Shown in pieces: positions 34,931 through 43,308 of a stretch of 64,000 nt of DNA. The notes beneath the pieces were generated by a model. It was not told the DNA's origin. It saw only the letters and a program-made list of their open reading frames with translations, and made no database searches. The DNA comes from CAZCSK01 sp964501265. Its GTDB lineage: Bacteria > Actinomycetota > CADDZG01 > JAHWKV01. The stretch lies in contig CAZCSK010000003.1 in assembly GCA_964501265.1 (NCBI GenBank), forward strand, positions 84,345-148,344, in the 5' to 3' direction. The translations under genes were made by a program, and so were the position numbers. Positions within the stretch are counted from its first letter, which is position 1, and the number at the start of each line of letters is the position of its first letter.

Positions 34931-35950
34931 CTATGCCGCGGGAGTAACCGTTGAGGTCGAGATTTCGGATGTCTCCTGCGGCGGGGGTGCTGCGTCCGGT
35001 GCGGCTTGCGGGCCGAAGATTCCTCGGAGCGGCGCGGTGAGGGCCGCCGCTGGCAGGACGATCGCCAGCTTCGTATCGCCAAGACGCGAAATTTCAAAGA
35101 ACATCGTTCGAGGACGGATCGGCTCGCGGGCTTGCCCCGCTCGAACTGCCGCAAGCAACTGCAACGGATAGCGCGGGCCGTCTCCACGCGCGGCCCGCTT
35201 AAAATCCTTGTGAGTCTCGAAGTCAATCTCCTCAGCAACTTTGATGACCTTGCCGTCAAGCACATAGAAAGACATCTTTCGAAAATGGGCTATTCCCGGC
35301 AGTGAGCCGGACGAGCCGCGAGTGCTTCGGGCAGGCAGGTTGGGAGGTATTACATCAAAGCGCTTGACCCCCGCGTCCTCATTGGGGTGCTCAAAGGGGT
35401 CTTCTCTGGGGAAATAATCGGGGCTGTCCTTGTTGAATTCCACAACACCGGCTGCTTCGGAAATTGACCGCCGAAAATACTGGAATGCGTAGATGGAATC
35501 GAGGATGAAATTCTGCCCCACCTGGATAACGCCGCTGCGGTCGCGGGGTGCGAGCACCGGGGGGGCCCCAGCCGGATCAGAGACCCATTGTCCCGCCTGC
35601 AGGGTCTGGGCGACTTTCTTGCTTCCGGCCACCTCGAGACCCTGAGCTGAGGGCACTTTCGACACATCGGCCACCCGAATGGCTATCGTGTCGTCGGATA
35701 TGTATTCCTCGAACACTTCCGTATCGTTGAACGTCAGAAGGGCTCGAGCCCGAAGGTCGTCTTCAACTTCGCCAGTCACTACGGCTTTGCCGGCAGGAGT
35801 ATCGTCGGTGTAGCTGAAAGCGTGTGGGAGACCCTCCGATGCCGCCAGAAACTTGAGCACCTTCTCTTCCGCTGTTTCGTCTCTGCTACCGCAGGCAGCG
35901 CCAAGCACAATGAGAGTCAGGCAAACTAAAACTGCAACGAGGCGGCGCAT
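34931..35950 (-). CDS. Hypothetical lipoprotein
   Basis: A 339-residue lipoprotein from ATG 35950: MRRLVAVLVCLTLIVLGAACGSRD with lipobox LGAAC. The mature domain (LPHAFSYTDDTPAGKAVVTGEV, then RARALLTFNDTEVFEEYISD) suggests a LolA/LppX-like lipid-binding beta-sheet, but the match is weak. The C-terminus holds a second hydrophobic segment (TKLAIVLPAAALTAPLRGIFG). Start overlaps the upstream gene's stop (TAATG). Role unknown. Confidence 0.76.
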   Translation of the reverse strand: MRRLVAVLVCLTLIVLGAACGSRDETAEEKVLKFLAASEGLPHAFSYTDDTPAGKAVVTGEVEDDLRARALLTFNDTEVFEEYISDDTIAIRVADVSKVPSAQGLEVAGSKKVAQTLQAGQWVSDPAGAPPVLAPRDRSGVIQVGQNFILDSIYAFQYFRRSISEAAGVVEFNKDSPDYFPREDPFEHPNEDAGVKRFDVIPPNLPARSTRGSSGSLPGIAHFRKMSFYVLDGKVIKVAEEIDFETHKDFKRAARGDGPRYPLQLLAAVRAGQAREPIRPRTMFFEISRLGDTKLAIVLPAAALTAPLRGIFGPQAAPDAAPPPQETSEISTSTVTPAA

Positions 35951-36456
35951 TATTGCAGTTCCAGGGCCACTACTTTGCGCAACAAAGTCCGCGGAAATTC
36001 GTAGTCCTGGTGGATGGACAGAATGAACATTCCTCTGCCGCGAAACCACACAAAGATGTTTTGCTTGTTGCCAGCGGTGGAACTCACGCTTGTGTCCCCC
36101 ACGCGAAGCTGCGACGGCGTTGTGCCGCCCAGCAGCGCTGCGATCGATTTGCGGAATCCTTCGCTCTGGGGCCGAGCGAATCTAGAAAGACGGCTCACTT
36201 GAAGAGTTGCCCGCAATAGTTCGTCATCGCGCATCGAGAAAAGCCCGTTTGAGTCGACATATGACTGTTTGATTCCAACCGCTTCCTTTCTGATGTCCTC
36301 CGGCTGCACAACAAGGCCCAGAATCTGCTTGGGAATCCGAATACCCGATCCTTCGACGAACCCAGCACCGGTGTCAGCCGCCTTCGAGCATCCGGCGGCA
36401 ACAAGCAATGCGGCACAGGCGAGGGCGACGGCGATACGCGCCGTTGTCTTCCTCAT
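35950..36456 (-). CDS. Hypothetical lipoprotein
   Basis: A 168-residue lipoprotein from ATG 36456: lipobox VAAGC after RIAVALACAALL. The mature part (GFRKSIAALLGGTTPSQLRV, IFVWFRGRGMFILSIHQDYE) has no recognised family. It shares 4 bp with the upstream gene and the TAATG junction with the downstream one, so it is co-translated with the other lipoproteins. Possibly an assembly or accessory factor; not supported beyond context. Confidence 0.75.
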   Translation of the reverse strand: MRKTTARIAVALACAALLVAAGCSKAADTGAGFVEGSGIRIPKQILGLVVQPEDIRKEAVGIKQSYVDSNGLFSMRDDELLRATLQVSRLSRFARPQSEGFRKSIAALLGGTTPSQLRVGDTSVSSTAGNKQNIFVWFRGRGMFILSIHQDYEFPRTLLRKVVALELQ

Positions 36457-36980
36457 TGAACGGTCAGTTTGGCCCGGATAAAGCCCGCGGCTCGGTCGGT
36501 GATTTCCCAGGTTCCGGTTTGTCCAAATGTCTGAGACCAAACCGCCCCCGGTTTCATCGGCCCCGAGTCGAAAGCGCCCGAAGCGGTGAAACTGCGGATC
36601 GGGCGGCCATCAGTGCGGTCCTCGTTTTTCACCCGCAGAGTAAATCCCACCGGCATCGTAAAGTCCTGGCCAAGTTCTTTGTTGGGCCCGAACGCGTAGA
36701 AGGGACTTTCCTCGACCAGGAAGACGTCAAAGAACTTTTCGTCTGGCGCTTTCGTGGGTGCTACTGTCGCGGCTGTTGGCGATGGATTGCCGACACCCAG
36801 CTTGTCAGTTGGCTGCGGTGAGGGCTCAGGCGACTTGCACTCGCCAAGCCGGCACGCAGGAGTTGCATCACCGATCTTGTCCAGATCGATGTCGCCCCCG
36901 ATGCTGTTGGGTTTTCCGCACGCTGCCCCTATCATCGCCAAACAAGCAACTAACACTGTCCATCGCTTCATACTTCTCAT
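36453..36980 (-). CDS. Hypothetical lipoprotein with cupredoxin-like domain
   Basis: A 175-residue lipoprotein: lipobox IGAAC, a Pro/Ser linker with two Cys (CRLGEC), then FTMPVGFTLRVKNEDRTDGR and PGAVWSQTFGQTGTWEITDR, which fit a cupredoxin-like beta barrel; the usual His/Cys/Met copper ligands are not evident, so metal binding is doubtful. ATG 36980 is chosen because its ATGA overlaps the stop of the MFS-ABC fusion. Confidence 0.75.
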   Translation of the reverse strand: MRSMKRWTVLVACLAMIGAACGKPNSIGGDIDLDKIGDATPACRLGECKSPEPSPQPTDKLGVGNPSPTAATVAPTKAPDEKFFDVFLVEESPFYAFGPNKELGQDFTMPVGFTLRVKNEDRTDGRPIRSFTASGAFDSGPMKPGAVWSQTFGQTGTWEITDRAAGFIRAKLTVQ

Positions 36981-39970
36981 GTTAGGGCACCCGAGCGTTT
37001 AATGGCCTCCTCGGAGGTCCCCAGGTACGCCTGGATCAGTCGCTCATCGTTCAATACCTCGGCTGGTTGACCGCGCATCAGCACCTTGCCTTGAATCATT
37101 GCGACTAGCTCGTCGGAGACGGCCGAGATCAGAGGCATATCGTGCTCGATTATCAGCATGCTGCACCCCGTCTCGAACCTCACCCGACGAAGGAGTGGCG
37201 CAAGCCCCTCCGACTCGGCCTGGGCGATTCCGGTTGAAGGCTCGTCAAGCAGAAGCACTTTGGGCTCGGCCGCGAGGACGCAGGCAAGGTCGGTGATTCG
37301 GCGCAAACCAGTGGAGAGTTCACGCACAAATTTGTCGCGATATCCCCCAAGGTCAAGCAGTTCGATAAGCCTGTCTGCCCGTAATCGGATGCGGCGCTCC
37401 GCCTGTCGCACCTGCGGTACCTGCAGCGCGGTCAGGGCCATATTGCGAACTTCCAACTTGGGCTCTAGAGCGACAAGTAGGTTTTCGTAAACCGTAAGAG
37501 CCGGAAACAGTCTGGCGTCCTGGAAGCGTCTCACCAAACGCAATTTTGCCCGCTCGTCCGGACGCAGCGAAGAGATGTCGTTCCCATCAAAGATGATCTG
37601 GCCCTCGTCGGCGAACTGAAATCCACAAATGATGTCGAACAAGGTGGTCTTGCCAGCTCCGTTGGGCCCTATCAGCCCGAGTGCTTCGCCCTCACGAAGA
37701 TCGATACTCACATCCGTCAGAGCGTCGATCCCGCCGAAACTCTTGCTAATCGAGCGAACCTGCAAGACGGGCCGCGCTTCAGCCAGTTCGAACTGCCGCT
37801 GCTCGCGTGCAGACCGCATTGCGCCTGCGGGAGCGCCATCCGTAAGTGCTCCGGTTCCCTTGACGTAGACAGCGCGCAAGATGTCGGGGCGGCGCATCAG
37901 TTCCTCGGTTTTGCCGATGAACTTAACTTCACCCTTCTCCATGAAGATCGCATGTTCCGCCACTGTCAATGCGACATTGACCGATTGCTCGACGATGATG
38001 ATCGCCGTTCCCTGGCGGTTGATCGCCCGAACGACTTCGATGAGTTGGCCCACCATTGCTGGAGACAATCCCAACGACAGTTCATCGATCATCAATAACT
38101 TTGGCTTGGAAAGAAGGGCTTGAGCAAGTGAAAGCATCTGTTGCTCTCCGCCCGAGAGCAGACCTGCAAGTTCACTTCCCCGCTCCTTGAGGATTGGGAA
38201 AAGCCGGTGAACTTCCTCCATACGCGTCTTCGCGTCGGCCTTGTCGCTGGACATCCAACCGCCGAGTTCCAGGTTCGCCTTCACCGTCAAACCAGGGAAA
38301 ACGCCACGCCCTCCAGGCATGTGGATAACTCCTCGCTGTGTAATCTCGTGAGGAGGCATGTGTGTTATGTCGCGACCGTCGTGAACGATGGCACCTGAAG
38401 ATGCCTCCTGGGTGCCGCTGATGGCGCGAAGCAGCGTGGACTTGCCTGCGCCGTTGGTACCGAGTAGGGCAATCGTCTGACCCTCTTCGACATCGAAGTC
38501 CACGCCGAAGAGCACCTGTACGTTGTCGTACGCCACATCCACATCGCGGCAAACAAGCATCTTGCCTTGGCCCGACGCCTTGGCATAGCGCCATTCCGCC
38601 GATGCCGACTGACTGGCCTCAGCCGATCTGACATCTCTTGCGTACTTGCCTGCCGCACTCAGACTTATCAGGCTTGAAAGGACGATGAAAGGCGTCGCGA
38701 ATCTAAGAGCTCCTTGAATACCAAAGCGCTGAATGATTTCAGCCACGGCGAAAAATTGAATAACGTTCGAAGGGATGCCGGTTAGAACGAAAAGCGACCC
38801 ACCCTGCGTCCTCACGTGCGCGGGAAGGATGTTCGCTCTCAATACTCCTCCGGCAGGGCCCAGGAGCGCGCCGCCGATGCCGAACACAATGCTGCTTGCG
38901 ATAAGTACCGGAAGAGGTGGTGCCGCCGCCAAGACCAAAAGAAAGAGTGCCGAGGCGACCCCAAGGAGCCCCGAATACACGAGTACCCGCTGGGGTCGGT
39001 AGCGGAGCAAGACATCGATAAGTCCGCCTGACAGGAAGCCGAACGGCAGCAAGACAAGGGTGATGGCAATGCTGATGTATGCGCGCTCCTTGATACCGAG
39101 CCCGTACTCGGCCCTAAGGAACTGCGCAAACAAGAGCGCATAAATGTAAGTGCCAACGTTGCCCGGAATCGCGGCAAGGAAGAACGTGCGAATGGTCCTG
39201 ATCGCCCATATTGTTCTGAAGGCCTCGCCGAAGCTAACTGGCTCCTCAGGTTGGCGCGCCTCCTCCTCGGTGGCGCCGTTTGCTCTCCGCTCCATGTAGC
39301 CCCTAATTGGTTCCTTCAGTCCGATGAAAGCGAGTAGCGTGGCGGCAATCATCAGCGACCCCGAAACCACGAATGGTGACCGCCAACCGAATGTGGTGAC
39401 CAGATAGACAATGAGCAACGAAGTGGTAACGCTAATTGCGTCGAAGGTCACTCCGAATAGGGCGAAGACCTTTCCACGGGAGGTCGCGGGATAGTAGTCG
39501 GCGATAAGCGAGGAAATCGGAATTCCGCGAATCTGCGATCCTAGGTTGTCCCCCATTCGAGAAAGGGCAAGCGGAGTGAGGGAGTACGAGCGCGCTGTAA
39601 ACAACGAGAAAATGCCACCCAGCGCCGTTCCAATGGCAACTAGTGGCACCCTCTTATGACGGTCTGCGTAATAACCCAAGCCCAGCGTAGCGAAAATCAA
39701 GACAAAACCTGTAAGGCTTGTGGCCTGCACAAGGCGACTGAGTGTGATTTCCAAATCTCGAATGATCTCAGGAGCGGCCGCACCGAAAATGCCGCCGTCG
39801 AAAGCGCTGACGATCCCGAGTAGGACAAAAACCAAGATCGGCTTCAGGCCGTAAGGAGTGTTTTTAAGTTCCTTGTAGTTCGCGGCCTCTTTGAGCGTGC
39901 GCTTGAAGCTGAGTTTGCCCACGGCAAGGGTGCTGGGCCGGCCCGCGGAAGCATCTTTGACTTCACTCAT
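36977..39970 (-). CDS. Fusion of MFS-like membrane domain with LivF- and LivG-type ABC ATPases
   Basis: One 997-residue frame with three parts. Residues ~40-445 are a 12-helix MFS-type domain (YADRHKRVP is the loop 2-3 motif). Residues ~470-705 are a LivF ATPase (Walker A 504-512, signature LSGGEQQ 605-611, Walker B 625-630). Residues ~735-985 are a LivG ATPase (Walker A 768-776, Walker B 905-910, switch His943) whose signature reads LSTGLRR instead of LSGGQ. No frameshift or stop separates the parts. The fused permease gene lies 9 bp upstream, so all membrane and ATPase parts of a Liv importer are here, with an additional MFS module of unknown use. Confidence 0.93.
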   Translation of the reverse strand: MSEVKDASAGRPSTLAVGKLSFKRTLKEAANYKELKNTPYGLKPILVFVLLGIVSAFDGGIFGAAAPEIIRDLEITLSRLVQATSLTGFVLIFATLGLGYYADRHKRVPLVAIGTALGGIFSLFTARSYSLTPLALSRMGDNLGSQIRGIPISSLIADYYPATSRGKVFALFGVTFDAISVTTSLLIVYLVTTFGWRSPFVVSGSLMIAATLLAFIGLKEPIRGYMERRANGATEEEARQPEEPVSFGEAFRTIWAIRTIRTFFLAAIPGNVGTYIYALLFAQFLRAEYGLGIKERAYISIAITLVLLPFGFLSGGLIDVLLRYRPQRVLVYSGLLGVASALFLLVLAAAPPLPVLIASSIVFGIGGALLGPAGGVLRANILPAHVRTQGGSLFVLTGIPSNVIQFFAVAEIIQRFGIQGALRFATPFIVLSSLISLSAAGKYARDVRSAEASQSASAEWRYAKASGQGKMLVCRDVDVAYDNVQVLFGVDFDVEEGQTIALLGTNGAGKSTLLRAISGTQEASSGAIVHDGRDITHMPPHEITQRGVIHMPGGRGVFPGLTVKANLELGGWMSSDKADAKTRMEEVHRLFPILKERGSELAGLLSGGEQQMLSLAQALLSKPKLLMIDELSLGLSPAMVGQLIEVVRAINRQGTAIIIVEQSVNVALTVAEHAIFMEKGEVKFIGKTEELMRRPDILRAVYVKGTGALTDGAPAGAMRSAREQRQFELAEARPVLQVRSISKSFGGIDALTDVSIDLREGEALGLIGPNGAGKTTLFDIICGFQFADEGQIIFDGNDISSLRPDERAKLRLVRRFQDARLFPALTVYENLLVALEPKLEVRNMALTALQVPQVRQAERRIRLRADRLIELLDLGGYRDKFVRELSTGLRRITDLACVLAAEPKVLLLDEPSTGIAQAESEGLAPLLRRVRFETGCSMLIIEHDMPLISAVSDELVAMIQGKVLMRGQPAEVLNDERLIQAYLGTSEEAIKRSGALT

Positions 39971-39979
39971 CTTTGGCTG

Positions 39980-42325
39980 TCACTCCTGTTCGGTCGTTGG
40001 CTCGGTGATGTCGACAAGGCCCGCAGACTCCTCGTCTTCGGCCTGGATGCTCTTGGCTGCCCCGCCGAAGGCTCGCTCTTCACTGTTCTTGCTCGGCCCG
40101 CCGCCCAACATCTTGCCGCGCTCGCCGTAAAGCCCAGAAATACCCTTATACCGCTGATGGACAGGCAAGAGGGCAAGTCCGGAGTTCGGAATCGTTTCCG
40201 CAAGCGGAATAAGCCGTCGGGCTAACGCCAGTGGGTCGTAGTCGGCAAACAGGCTCGGCACTACCAGTTGCCTTCTTTGAGCGATGATTCGCAGTATCCC
40301 GTCGCGAAGACCAAACAGAAGCGAAGCCAGGCCGCCGGGCGCGAAGTAAAGCAGGGCCAAGACGCCGACGCTACCAACCAGGAAGGGCAGAGAACCAGTC
40401 GTGGGCAAGAACTGGGTAAGCGCAAAATAGCCCGCTCCCAGCAAGGCGCCCGGAACCGAACCAACCCCTCCGACTACGGTGAAGAGGAATATCTGGAAGC
40501 CCAAGAATGGGTCAAAAGAGGACTCAGCGACAGCCCTTTGGTGAACCGCCAGGAGAACTCCGCAGAAACCGCAGAGCAGCCCGGAAAAAGCGAATGCTGC
40601 AAGTCGCGTCCTTACAAGATTGACGCCGAACGATTGAATATTGGCTTCATTCTCCCGAGCAGCGATCAGCACCCTGCCAACCCTACTGCGCCGAAGCACC
40701 GACACCAGCGCGATAGCCAACAGCAAACCGCTTAGAGCAAGGTAATACATGCTTCGCTCATCTTCGAAATCAATAAATTGAAACAAGCTCGGGCGATCGA
40801 CGCGGTCGGGCAAAAGCCACCCGAAATATTCCTCCTTAAAGAGCGTCGCGTTGATGGCGAAAGCAAATGCGGTAGTAGTGACTGCCAAGAACAGGCCTTT
40901 GATTCGCAGGGCCGGGAAACCAACGAGAACCGCGAAGACAGCAGTCAGGATTGGAGCGAGGGGTAGTGCTACCCAGAAAGAATATTTCGAGGCAATGGCT
41001 CCGCCTATGACTGCCCCTACCGCAACAAACGCGAATTGGCCAAGGCTCACCTGCCCGGCCCACCCCGTCAGTACGACCAACGACAGCGAAGTTATGGCAA
41101 CAATCAGTAGATAGCCAGAAAGGTTCACTTGGCGGGGCGAGAGAACGAACGGAAGACCGACGAGGGCCAAGACTCCAACTGCAATTAGGGCCCGCCGCCA
41201 CACCCGCACTCCACCAACTTCCAACATCTCCTTGGGGGTGGCTCGCTGCTCCTCGGTAGCCTTCCAAGCCGTCGTTTCGCCGGCCTCACTTCTAGTTACG
41301 CGACGGCGCTGGAACAGGAGCGCCCCAATGATCGCGAACAACATCCCAACCTCCAAGAGCGCCAAATGTTGTTCGTAACTCCACTTGACCGCCTCGCGAA
41401 GAACAGAAAGCCCGATTGCCGAGGCAATAGCAATCGGAAAGCTGTACATCCTGGCAATGACGGCCGCCGCAAGCGCCCCCAAAAGCACCTCGGGGGAAGA
41501 AATTCCTGAACTAAAGCTCCCCGAAACGCCGCCCGTAAGAATTACCCCAAGGCCCGAGAGCGCTCCCGCGATCGTCCATACCACCATCGAGAGCGTCCCA
41601 ACGTTGATTCCTAAAAGGCGCGCCCGTTCCGCGTTCTCCGAGGAGGCACGAATGGCATACCCGAGCCGCGAGTACCGCAGAAACAGCACCAGCGCAATCA
41701 TCGCGGCGACCGAAGCGAAGATGGCGAACAGATGAGGAAACCCGAAGCTCAGTCGGTTCGAACCAATTTGGAATTTGAAGTCGTTGAAAGGAAACGTCAC
41801 AAGCACTTGCCCTTGGATTTGCTCCACCGTGCGGTCCGCGGGCGGTGGGAAGATGGGAAGCGTGGTCACGTATCCAATCGCTCCCCCGAGCACGCCGAGA
41901 GTCGCGATAGTCAGTACCGTAAGCACAAGCCGCGGGGCGTTGAAGAAGCGCCTGATAAGGGCGATCTCTATAAGGAAACCAAGGAATGCTGACACGATCA
42001 CGCCGCCCAAAGCAGCCAAAAGGAATGGCCATTTATTGAGAACGGCGAGATTGTAGGTAAATACACCCCCAGCGGCGCCAAGGGCGCCTTGGGAGAAATT
42101 GATGATACGGGTTGACCTGTAAATGAGAACGATCCCGACGGCAATCAAACCCGTAAGAAGTCCTGCAATCAAGCCCTGAAATAGGATCGCCAGGGGGGTT
42201 CCGTTCTCGGAACCGGTTCCAGGTAAGACTAGCTGGGTGATGACCAGAACACCGGCGCCAGCAGCTACTCCGATGACAATCGACCGAATCTTCTCGCTCT
42301 TGAGGCCCAGGGCGGCGGTAGCCAT
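39980..42325 (-). CDS. Fused LivH-LivM branched-chain amino acid-type permease
   Basis: A 781-residue membrane protein. Residues ~1-345 are LivH-like (INFSQGALGAAGG; coupling segment ENAERARLLGIN); ~380-690 LivM-like (LTGWAGQVSLGQFAFVAVGA; coupling segment ENEANIQSFGVN). A charged 90-residue cytoplasmic tail (690-781) has no membrane segment. The fusion makes a single-chain heterodimer equivalent. It starts where the lipoprotein gene ends (shared base 42325) and is followed by the MFS-LivF-LivG fusion. Confidence 0.94.
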   Translation of the reverse strand: MATAALGLKSEKIRSIVIGVAAGAGVLVITQLVLPGTGSENGTPLAILFQGLIAGLLTGLIAVGIVLIYRSTRIINFSQGALGAAGGVFTYNLAVLNKWPFLLAALGGVIVSAFLGFLIEIALIRRFFNAPRLVLTVLTIATLGVLGGAIGYVTTLPIFPPPADRTVEQIQGQVLVTFPFNDFKFQIGSNRLSFGFPHLFAIFASVAAMIALVLFLRYSRLGYAIRASSENAERARLLGINVGTLSMVVWTIAGALSGLGVILTGGVSGSFSSGISSPEVLLGALAAAVIARMYSFPIAIASAIGLSVLREAVKWSYEQHLALLEVGMLFAIIGALLFQRRRVTRSEAGETTAWKATEEQRATPKEMLEVGGVRVWRRALIAVGVLALVGLPFVLSPRQVNLSGYLLIVAITSLSLVVLTGWAGQVSLGQFAFVAVGAVIGGAIASKYSFWVALPLAPILTAVFAVLVGFPALRIKGLFLAVTTTAFAFAINATLFKEEYFGWLLPDRVDRPSLFQFIDFEDERSMYYLALSGLLLAIALVSVLRRSRVGRVLIAARENEANIQSFGVNLVRTRLAAFAFSGLLCGFCGVLLAVHQRAVAESSFDPFLGFQIFLFTVVGGVGSVPGALLGAGYFALTQFLPTTGSLPFLVGSVGVLALLYFAPGGLASLLFGLRDGILRIIAQRRQLVVPSLFADYDPLALARRLIPLAETIPNSGLALLPVHQRYKGISGLYGERGKMLGGGPSKNSEERAFGGAAKSIQAEDEESAGLVDITEPTTEQE

Positions 42326-43308
42326 CAGGACCTAAAGTATTCGGGTAGAGGAGCGAAGATATTCAGCGCGCCAATGTTTTGGGTTGTTGTGAGTCTGGCG
42401 CTGGACTCAAAAACGTTCTCGAATGCGATGTACCCACCAAATTGAGTTGCCACGGAGTAGTTGTAATCGATTGAATAGCTTGTCCCGCTGGGAGCCGTGT
42501 ATTGCTGATCACCGTCCACGAACCAGCTGTCTATCACGACGCCGCACACATCCACCCGCTTGCGACCTGTGACTGTGCCCGTCTGCCTTAGCACTGCCAG
42601 CGACCCGCCATCTACTCCCGCATTGTTGTCGCCCAGGGTTAGGCCGGCTCGCACTGGCAGAGGGAGAATCTTAATGGATGGCTCAGGCGTGAAGGTTGTA
42701 GGGGTCCTGTCGTCAAGGCTTGAGTACTCACTGATTCTGGTGAGAAATATTCCGTCGGCGCTCCCCCCATCCTGAACGATTTCAAAGTCCTGAACTATGA
42801 CCCTGAACTGTCCTCCACGAACTCGGAATTCGCCCACCCAGAATCTGGAGCCAGTAGCCGTTACTTGCCGGATTCCACCGATTCCCTTGCCGCTGTCGGT
42901 GGTGCTGGTCTGAGTCACCCCTTGAGCATTGGTGGTCGTAACCGTTGCTCGCCATCGATACAGGCCCTCCTTTGGCAAACCCTTGACCGAGGTGGAGGCC
43001 TCCTCTTCGGGAAAGGTCTGATCTGAAGCTTTGGGGCAAGACTCCTGAGGGGGTTGCGGGGGCTTCGTCACAACGGCCTTAGTGGTTGGACTAGGACTCG
43101 GCTTGCTTGCCTCCTGCACTTCAAACTCCCCGAAACTCGGAGGAGCCACCGGCTCAGGAAGCGGGGGCACTCCGAAGACGAGACCGGCAGTGACGGCCTT
43201 CACCGCAACTCCCGATGGCGGAATCTTAAGGCACGCCGACAAGGCGAAGATCACAGACGTCAAAAGAAGGGCGGATGCCCGACGGCTACGCAGCTTTGCG
43301 CGAGACAA
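42325..43308 (-). CDS. Hypothetical lipoprotein
   Basis: A 327-residue lipoprotein: lipobox ALSAC after SALLLTSVIF, a Pro/Ser-rich linker, then a beta-rich domain (LYRWRATVTTTNAQGVTQTS, FWVGEFRVRGGQFRVIVQDF) with a Cys pair (ESCPKA and VDVCGVV). No family recognised. It overlaps the transglutaminase-like gene by 23 bp, so it is translationally linked to the envelope operon, and directly precedes the permease; an accessory role in uptake is inferred. Confidence 0.77.
   Translation of the reverse strand: MSRAKLRSRRASALLLTSVIFALSACLKIPPSGVAVKAVTAGLVFGVPPLPEPVAPPSFGEFEVQEASKPSPSPTTKAVVTKPPQPPQESCPKASDQTFPEEEASTSVKGLPKEGLYRWRATVTTTNAQGVTQTSTTDSGKGIGGIRQVTATGSRFWVGEFRVRGGQFRVIVQDFEIVQDGGSADGIFLTRISEYSSLDDRTPTTFTPEPSIKILPLPVRAGLTLGDNNAGVDGGSLAVLRQTGTVTGRKRVDVCGVVIDSWFVDGDQQYTAPSGTSYSIDYNYSVATQFGGYIAFENVFESSARLTTTQNIGALNIFAPLPEYFRS

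Noticed and set aside
34927..35265. Open Arg-rich extension upstream of the small lipoprotein at 34426
   Set aside because: It overlaps the coding end of the previous lipoprotein in another frame; TTG 34926 gives a proper signal peptide and lipobox.
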